Shown: positions 59,695 through 64,000 of the stretch, in pieces
How the letters are laid out: every line of letters begins with the position of its first letter
Numbering within the stretch: position 1 is the first letter of the stretch
From: Roseivirga ehrenbergii
GTDB taxonomy: Bacteria; Bacteroidota; Bacteroidia; Cytophagales; Cyclobacteriaceae
Reading direction: 5' to 3'
Assembly (NCBI RefSeq): GCF_001593005.1
Contig: NZ_LQZQ01000049.1
Span: forward strand, 124,001 to 188,000
DNA length: 64,000 nucleotides
Program-made: the position numbers and the translations under genes
Notes under the pieces: model-generated
What the model was told of the DNA's origin: nothing
What the model saw: the letters and a program-made list of their open reading frames with translations, nothing else
Database searches by the model: none

Positions 59695-60273
59695 TTACTT
59701 GTTCTTTTGTCCCAGTTTTTCGATTTTCTTCAACCATTTTAGCCTAAAATCTTCTTTGGATAGCCTTATTGGCCCAATAGCGGTGATCTTCACTTTTTTC
59801 ACACCAATAAACTTCAAAGTCCCTCTTTTCATGGCATTATGACTCGGGCTACCATAAACTAATCTATAGTACCATGTTGGTTGATCCATTGTGCAGATTA
59901 GCCTTGCTGTCTTTCCGCTTAAATGCGGATCCCACAGCAATGATTTTTCTCTTTTACTAAAGGCAAACCCAGGCAGTAGTACCCGGTCTAAAAAACCTTT
60001 CATTATGGCTGGTACAGAACTCCACCAAACTGGGTAAACCCAAACCAAATGATCAGCCCATTCTAATTTGCTTTGAGCATCTAGTAAATCTGGCTCTAGT
60101 TCGGTTCGCTTTCGATAACCAAATTGAAGGTTTGGGTTGAAATTCAGTTCTCGAATATTAATTTCTTTGATCTCAATATTCGATTCTCGTGCGCCTTTCT
60201 TATATGCTTCTGAAATTGCAAAACTGAAACTCTCCGCATCAGGATGACCGTTTATAATCAGTGTTTTCTTCAT
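59695..60273 (-). CDS. Flavodoxin-fold NAD(P)H-dependent (quinone) oxidoreductase
   Basis: 192 residues from the ATG at 60273 (M-K-K-T-L-I-I-N-G-H-P-D-A-E-S-F). The fold of the NQO1/KefF family is shown by W-A-D-H-L-V-W-V-Y-P-V-W-W-S-S-V-P-A-I-M-K-G-F-L-D-R-V-L (flavin-binding loop) and P-G-F-A-F. It should reduce quinones or nitro compounds with two electrons in the cytosol. Two in-frame GTG codons overlap the stop of the upstream 112-aa gene, so the genes are coupled. A Crp-type regulator is the first gene of the unit. Confidence 0.9.
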   Translation of the reverse strand: MKKTLIINGHPDAESFSFAISEAYKKGARESNIEIKEINIRELNFNPNLQFGYRKRTELEPDLLDAQSKLEWADHLVWVYPVWWSSVPAIMKGFLDRVLLPGFAFSKREKSLLWDPHLSGKTARLICTMDQPTWYYRLVYGSPSHNAMKRGTLKFIGVKKVKITAIGPIRLSKEDFRLKWLKKIEKLGQKNK

Positions 60274-60278
60274 CACCA

Positions 60279-60617
60279 CTAGAAAATAGGTTTCAATTTT
60301 GACTCAAATGGAGAGCTCGTCAAATTTTCAATTTCGAAAAATTTATAAAGCACAAAGCAGGCAGGCACAGTTAAGAAAAGCGTGCAGACAACGAAAGTGC
60401 CTACACTGCAGAAAATATCTAAAGTTTGAGTGCCAATTCCCCCAATGTATGATGCTATATCATCCTTCTGCTTTATAAAATACCGATGAACCGATAGTGA
60501 GTAATCGTAAAAGCGAATTGAAGTTTCGTAGCCTAACCAAGCAGGGTAGAACCATTTCCTAATGGGTTCCCACCACTTTCCCCAAATTGACTTAAGTTGT
60601 CTGTTATTTTCTTCCAT
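60279..60617 (-). CDS. Small membrane protein (hypothetical)
   Basis: 112 residues: an aromatic-rich N-terminal half (W-G-K-W-W-E-P-I-R-K-W-F-Y-P-A-W-L-G-Y-E) and one strong membrane segment (about 69-92). I recognise no family. It lies between the Crp gene (56 bases upstream) and the oxidoreductase gene, which it touches, so the three are likely co-transcribed. Confidence 0.55.
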   Translation of the reverse strand: MEENNRQLKSIWGKWWEPIRKWFYPAWLGYETSIRFYDYSLSVHRYFIKQKDDIASYIGGIGTQTLDIFCSVGTFVVCTLFLTVPACFVLYKFFEIENLTSSPFESKLKPIF

Positions 60618-60673
60618 TGTTTCTTCTTTTCAACAAAAATCACCCTAATGGAAGAGTAGGAATTTGATATAGA

Positions 60674-61255
60674 TCAAATTGGGTTTTTAAGACCTCTTAT
60701 TCTGCTTAAAGTTTCAAGGGTAATACCTAAATAGGAGGCAATATGGGTGAGAGGGATTCTCTGGGTGATATCAGGATAAATATTGAGGAGGTGTTTGTAC
60801 CTATCTTCTGCTTTATTGAATTGAATGGTATACAATCTTTCGCACAGTCCAAGCATGGTTTCTGTTACCACTTTACTTATAAATCGTTCGAAATCATGAT
60901 GTTTGCTAGAGAGCTTTTTAACAGTATCTTTTGAAAATTCCAGAACAATTGAATCTTCAACAAACTCGATATAGTGAGGGCTTGGTTCTTCACTAAAAAA
61001 GCTGACAATCGATGCCATAAACTGATTTTCGAAGGTAAACCAATCTGAAATGTCCTTGCCATCTTTTAAGTAATAGGCCCTTGCACAGCCTTCAATAATC
61101 AAATAGGCTTTTTTAGAAAACTGTTTTTCACGAACCACCACTTCGCCTCTTTTGAAGGTGTTAATTTTTGAACAAGCAATGAATTCTTGTTTACATTCAG
61201 TTGATAGGGGAGTGTATATTTCTCCAATTTCGTCTAATATTTTCTCACTATCCAT
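60674..61255 (-). CDS. Crp/Fnr-family transcriptional regulator
   Basis: 193 residues from the ATG at 61255; an ATG two codons earlier (61261) is equally possible. The cyclic-nucleotide-binding-type N-terminal beta-barrel (about 20-130; F-K-R-G-E-V-V-V-R-E, A-Y-L-I-I-E-G-C-A-R) and the C-terminal helix-turn-helix (P-L-T-H-I-A-S-Y-L-G-I-T-L-E-T-L-S-R-I-R) are visible. No cysteines for an iron-sulfur cluster are seen, so it is not an Fnr-type oxygen sensor. It probably controls the downstream two-gene unit. Confidence 0.9.
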   Translation of the reverse strand: MDSEKILDEIGEIYTPLSTECKQEFIACSKINTFKRGEVVVREKQFSKKAYLIIEGCARAYYLKDGKDISDWFTFENQFMASIVSFFSEEPSPHYIEFVEDSIVLEFSKDTVKKLSSKHHDFERFISKVVTETMLGLCERLYTIQFNKAEDRYKHLLNIYPDITQRIPLTHIASYLGITLETLSRIRGLKNPI

Positions 61256-61323
61256 TTTCAAATTAGCTCCAACGGTTTACGTATGACTTTTCTCTTTGAG
61301 CTTTATATAAAGCGTTTGTTGGG

Positions 61324-61331
61324 CAAATATA
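61324..61331 (-). promoter_or_regulatory. -7 box of the Crp gene
   Basis: TATATTTG on the minus strand, about 65-70 bases before the start codon. No -33 TTG at the usual spacing. Confidence 0.4.
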
Positions 61332-61384
61332 GATATAGGAGGAAGAGTCTCCTATGGCATTTATCAAGAGGGGTGAATTGTGGC

Positions 61385-61498
61385 AAACCGTTGAAACGGT
61401 TGATGGAAACACTTTGCTCTATAGCCCACGGTTTAAACCGTGGGCTATTTGAATGCATAACTTTAGGGAATGGTTTTAACCATTTTAATTGGGTTGTT
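61385..61498 (+). repeat. Triple-hairpin repeat, copy B
   Basis: AACCGTT-GA-AACGGTT near its start, the 28-bp palindrome at 61421-61448 and AATGGTT-TT-AACCATT at 61469-61484. It keeps all three stems intact. Confidence 0.88.
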
Positions 61499-61512
61499 GG
61501 TTTACTTATTTT

Positions 61513-61745
61513 ACCGCAAAGAGCACTGAGTAGCGCAAAGGGTAAATTAGTTCAACGACAATGATCTAGCGCCTACTGACCTTTGAAGGATTAATTGTTC
61601 ATTGAAGTCTCTTTTCTTTCCTGAGGAACGAAGGGTTTAAAACCCCAATGTTGGTAGTAATTCTAATAGAGGCTTTTTCTTATTCATCGGTTAAAAACCG
61701 ACTTGTCTTACACCTATGATGCAATAGAGGATGAGGTGGTTGGGG
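61513..61745 (+). repeat. Composite intergenic repeat, copy B
   Basis: Ordered blocks: ACCGCAAAGAGCACTGAGTA, GCAAAGGGTAAATTAGTT, AATGATCTAG, CTGACC, GATTAATT, GTCTCTTTTCTTTCC, GAACGAAGGGT, CAATGTTGG and GACTTGTCTTACACC. The same order is found at 62336-62476, and the second half at 59028-59178. CGGTTAAAAACCG (61688-61700) is a small hairpin. Confidence 0.65.
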
Positions 61746-61754
61746 TTTTTAATT

Positions 61755-62168
61755 CTAATAACTAGAATCTATTTCTTTGTCCACAGCTTCTAAAACTCCT
61801 GCCCGAGTTTTTTCAACAATCTCATCGGTCATTAATATTAAATCTTGTATTGTCATTCCTTCATATAGAAAGTATTGGTCACTTAAATGCTCAAAAATAT
61901 CTTCAACTCTATGTTCACCCTCCAAGGAGTACTTTTCACTGCTTTTCCATATTTGCACTTGAAAGTATTCTTTCAGAAACTGATCGGTTTTCCAAAGTTT
62001 AGTGCTTTCCCAATTCACACACCAATACATGTTTTCTTCATAGACATGGATAGTGAATGCTTTTTCGGGCTTTTGTTTTTGCAAATCATCTACCAATAAG
62101 GTCAACTGATTTGTAATACCCGAGATGAGTTTTGTTCTTTCATTTTCAATATCCTTTTTCGTTTTCAT
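61755..62168 (-). CDS. Hypothetical cytosolic protein
   Basis: 137 residues, helical and acidic, no signal or membrane segment. The central stretch F-T-I-H-V-Y-E-E-N-M-Y-W-C-V-N-W-E suggests two short strands. I recognise no family. It lies alone between repeat copies B and C, on the minus strand. A gene embedded in repeats without recognisable relatives may be recently acquired or fast-evolving. Confidence 0.5.
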   Translation of the reverse strand: MKTKKDIENERTKLISGITNQLTLLVDDLQKQKPEKAFTIHVYEENMYWCVNWESTKLWKTDQFLKEYFQVQIWKSSEKYSLEGEHRVEDIFEHLSDQYFLYEGMTIQDLILMTDEIVEKTRAGVLEAVDKEIDSSY

Positions 62169-62335
62169 TGTTCAATTTAATGTTGGGCAATGTTGCATGT
62201 CCACTAAGGTTCCAGTGTCTTATGCTCTGTAATTTATCACCATCTATTAATACGTCCAAAGTTGAGATTACATTAGCTCTCTGACCTAATACAAATAGGG
62301 AGGGGGTGAGCGCGATGAATTGGTTGCTTATTTAG

Positions 62336-62476
62336 CCGCAAAGGGGAAATTAGTTGAACGAGAATGATCTAGAGCCTCTGACCCGTGAAAGATTAATTAT
62401 TCGATGATGTCTCTTTTCTTTCCCTGAGCCTGCCTGGTGTAGGAAAGGAACGAAGGGTCTAAAACCTCAATGTTGG
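62336..62476 (+). repeat. Composite intergenic repeat, copy C
   Basis: The block order GCAAAGGGGAAATTAGTT, GAATGATCTAG, CTGACCCGTGAAAGATTAATT, GATGTCTCTTTTCTTTCC, GAACGAAGGGT and CAATGTTGG matches 61533-61655. It runs straight into triple-hairpin copy C. Confidence 0.65.
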
Positions 62477-62479
62477 GGC

Positions 62480-62593
62480 AAACCGTTGAAACGGTTGAAT
62501 CAGCTTTTGTGATTTATAGCCCACGGTTTAAACCGTGGGCTATTTAAATGCATGACTTTAGGGAATGGTTTTAACCATTTTAATCAGGTTGTT
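62480..62593 (+). repeat. Triple-hairpin repeat, copy C
   Basis: AACCGTT-GA-AACGGTT at its start, the 28-bp palindrome at 62516-62543 and the AATGGTT-TT-AACCATT hairpin at about 62563-62578. All three stems are intact. Confidence 0.88.
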
Positions 62594-62673
62594 GGTCTTA
62601 GTGAGAGGTAAGGCCAGTTGGGTTAATCCTTAGTGGCTTGTTGGTGAAGAACACCAACAAGGGCGTGACCCCT

Positions 62674-63804
62674 TTAGTTTTCCAACTTCAAATCTGAAAG
62701 TACCTTTATGGCGCCCTCATTCTCTGGGTTTAACGCAATGGATTTTTGATAAGCTTTAATCCCATTTTCTATATCTCCTATACGCAATAAACACTCGCCA
62801 TAACTGTCATAAGTATTCCAAGCTTCTGGATACAACTCGATATTCAGTTCAAACACTTTTAGGGCCTTGCGATTTTCCTTCGTTGTATTTAAATAATAGT
62901 AGCCCAATGCGTTTATAGAGGCTTCAGAGATATTGTATTCAGGGTCGTTTCTGTCTTGCTCTTTTATTAAGGTAATAATCTCATCCACTGTTTTACCCTC
63001 TTCTAACAGCTCAGGTAATGGTATCAAGTCGCTAAAAACTCTATCAATGCTTTTATGGGGGCTGCCTAGCTCGTAATTTATGACGGTAAATAAATTATTC
63101 AAAGCATTTTTCATGCTATTAAAACTTTTGAGTTCATCTTTTTCAGTAACATACTTAAAAGTAAAGGCCGACTTTAAAGTCAATGCTATTTCTGGAAGAT
63201 CATCGGCTATCGTTCCTTTATACAGTTGACCTGTTACTTTAGATAGGTCTAGCGTTGGAAAACCATTTGGGGTGTATCCTAATTTTGTGGCCTCCAAAAA
63301 CTGATTTATAAAAGTTTCATTATTACTCAGCTTTGCTTTAATCACTAGGTCTTGAAGATTTTTTAAGTCAATGAGGCTGTTCTTTATGTTAGAAGGTAAA
63401 AGCCTTATGTCGCCAGTGTTCTCCAGCGTTTCAATTGTATTCTTATTGAAGCTAAGGTTGTTATAAAAGGGGTTAAGCTTGGTAGAGCTTTCAACAACTG
63501 CTTCTAAACTTTCTTGATTTGGAAGAGCGGTTATATACGCTTCGTAAAGAGCAATATTAGACTCTAAATCAGATATTTGAGCGTTAATATAAGGGTAGTC
63601 TTTCGCTAAATCCTGTAAAATTTGATTGTAGTAGCTTTTTAAAGCGTCAGCACTTTTTCTTTTTTCATTCAAAGTGTTTAGCTGAAGCGCAATCAGAATC
63701 CCGATTACCACAAGTACAATTTCGCCAACTGCATATTTTAAGTATCTACCTATTTTACCCTCTGAAAGTAATTTTTGCCGTGTTTTTCTAAAGATTTTAA
63801 TCAT
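62674..63804 (-). CDS. DUF6090-family protein with C-terminal TPR repeats
   Basis: 376 residues. The N-terminus (M-I-K-I-F-R-K-T-R-Q-K-L-L-S-E-G-K-I-G-R-Y-L-K-Y-A-V-G-E-I with an I-V-L-V-V-I-G-I-L-I-A-L-Q helix) is the typical start of DUF6090 proteins, a Bacteroidota membrane family. A signal-anchor helix (about 29-43) is followed by an external helical domain and, from about 285, two TPR-like repeats (A-L-K-V-F-E-L-N-I-E-L-Y-P-E-A-W-N-T-Y-D-S-Y; A-Y-Q-K-S-I-A-L-N-P-E-N-E). Function unknown. It is a monocistronic gene at the window end. Confidence 0.85.
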   Translation of the reverse strand: MIKIFRKTRQKLLSEGKIGRYLKYAVGEIVLVVIGILIALQLNTLNEKRKSADALKSYYNQILQDLAKDYPYINAQISDLESNIALYEAYITALPNQESLEAVVESSTKLNPFYNNLSFNKNTIETLENTGDIRLLPSNIKNSLIDLKNLQDLVIKAKLSNNETFINQFLEATKLGYTPNGFPTLDLSKVTGQLYKGTIADDLPEIALTLKSAFTFKYVTEKDELKSFNSMKNALNNLFTVINYELGSPHKSIDRVFSDLIPLPELLEEGKTVDEIITLIKEQDRNDPEYNISEASINALGYYYLNTTKENRKALKVFELNIELYPEAWNTYDSYGECLLRIGDIENGIKAYQKSIALNPENEGAIKVLSDLKLEN

Positions 63805-63976
63805 AGATTAATGCTTGGTTGTAGCTTCAGAATGTAGTTTTAATGAAGCACAAACTTGTATTACACCAGTTGGATGAGTTTTATATTTCCCGTAATTTAT
63901 TAAAAAGTCCTTATGCCCCATAGATAAAAAATGCAGGAGTGAGAAGAACACCAACTAGCGCGTGATTATTCGATGA

Positions 63977-64000
63977 TGTCTCTTTTCTTTCCCTGAGGAA
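63977..64000 (+). repeat. Composite repeat, partial copy at window end
   Basis: GATGTCTCTTTTCTTTCCCT and a following GAGG agree with copy C (62405 onward); the preceding GATTATTCGAT also matches. The copy runs off the window. Confidence 0.6.

Larger units (their letters stand above)
61262..61754. other. Repeat-packed intergenic region
   Basis: It contains a CAAATATA motif (61324-61331), on the minus strand TATATTTG, a good -7 box for the Crp gene. After it come triple-hairpin repeat copy B (61385-61498) and composite repeat copy B (61513-61745). No ORF is supported; apparent ORFs here are repeat sequence. Confidence 0.6.
62169..62673. other. Repeat-packed intergenic region
   Basis: It contains composite repeat copy C (62336-62476), triple-hairpin repeat copy C (62480-62593), and a hairpin GTTGGTG-AAGAA-CACCAAC (62640-62658) near the stop of the next gene. 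The hairpin words return at about 63934-63952. No ORF is supported. Confidence 0.6.

Noticed and set aside
59579-59842. Plus-strand ORF of 87 aa beginning in triple-hairpin copy A
   Set aside because: Its first part is the repeat palindrome and its 3' part overlaps the quinone reductase gene in antisense. A similar ORF at 61283-61564 is also made by the repeat. Neither has coding features of its own.
1-64000. tRNA, rRNA or other structured RNA genes, and complete IS elements
   Set aside because: I looked for TPsiC-like GGTTCRAATC segments paired with acceptor stems, and for transposase motifs. The few matches lie within coding sequences. Small RNAs cannot be excluded by eye.

Overview
This window looks like chromosome of a free-living, probably marine or aquatic member of the Bacteroidota, most likely Cytophagia (a Roseivirga/Fulvivirga-like relative; the rank below phylum is a guess). 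The evidence is the gene content (DUF3667, DUF2911, DUF4442, DUF6090, DUF6122, CtlX, MG2/plug surface proteins, ABC permeases with a permease-prefix domain, YHYH protein), the abundance of lipoproteins and TlpA-type thioredoxins, weak or absent Shine-Dalgarno sequences, and promoters of the Bacteroidota type TTG-N19-TAnnTTTG. I see no rRNA, tRNA, CRISPR array, prophage, integrase or complete insertion sequence.

Layout. 1-1.0 kb is the 3' part of an RND-efflux outer membrane factor. 1.3-8.8 kb is an envelope/redox block: two TlpA-like lipoproteins, an ArsR-CBU_0592-SDR operon with operator-like palindromes, and a tight SCO / MORN-repeat / YHYH operon next to a truncated YHYH duplicate. 9-12.1 kb is a PadR regulator plus a large MacB/FtsX-type permease, with a very large inverted repeat over the padR promoter. 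12.4-16.0 kb is a two-gene unit of Bacteroidota surface proteins. 16.1-18.2 kb is an ECF sigma / membrane protein / M23 peptidase operon, followed by LytTR and S41-like genes. 20.7-24.1 kb is an accessory patch with dispersed repeats, a LprI-like protein, a HEPN-like protein, YdeI, a RibD-like reductase and DUF6122.

24.3-29.8 kb holds a class V aminotransferase, phenylalanine hydroxylase (phhA) and half a histidine operon (hisH-hisA-hisF-hisIE). In front of phhA is the most interesting element I found. A consensus promoter fires almost directly onto a 22-codon leader ORF with two His codons followed by five consecutive Tyr codons. Overlapping RNA stems and a strong intrinsic terminator come next, then phhA. 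This is the architecture of a ribosome-mediated attenuator that would sense tyrosine (perhaps histidine too), placed before the enzyme that makes tyrosine.

29.8-36.3 kb: beta-barrel protein, CtlX citrullinase, STAS-like protein, lipoprotein, VPS10/BNR secreted protein and DUF3052. 36.4-44.4 kb: guaA (apparently leaderless), a TPR plus periplasmic-binding-fold protein, hemL, DUF3667 and DUF2911. 44.5-56.7 kb: DUF4442 proteins, FAD oxidoreductase, NhaC antiporter, RNase D-like exonuclease, M28 peptidase, cyclophilin, SDR-DUF2867, AlkB, TrmL, a SurE with a signal peptide and a large PLP enzyme. 56.7-64 kb: class C beta-lactamase-like protein, DUF808, PLDc_N, and a Crp / small protein / quinone-reductase operon, all in a repeat-rich zone with three copies of a roughly 113-bp triple-hairpin repeat.
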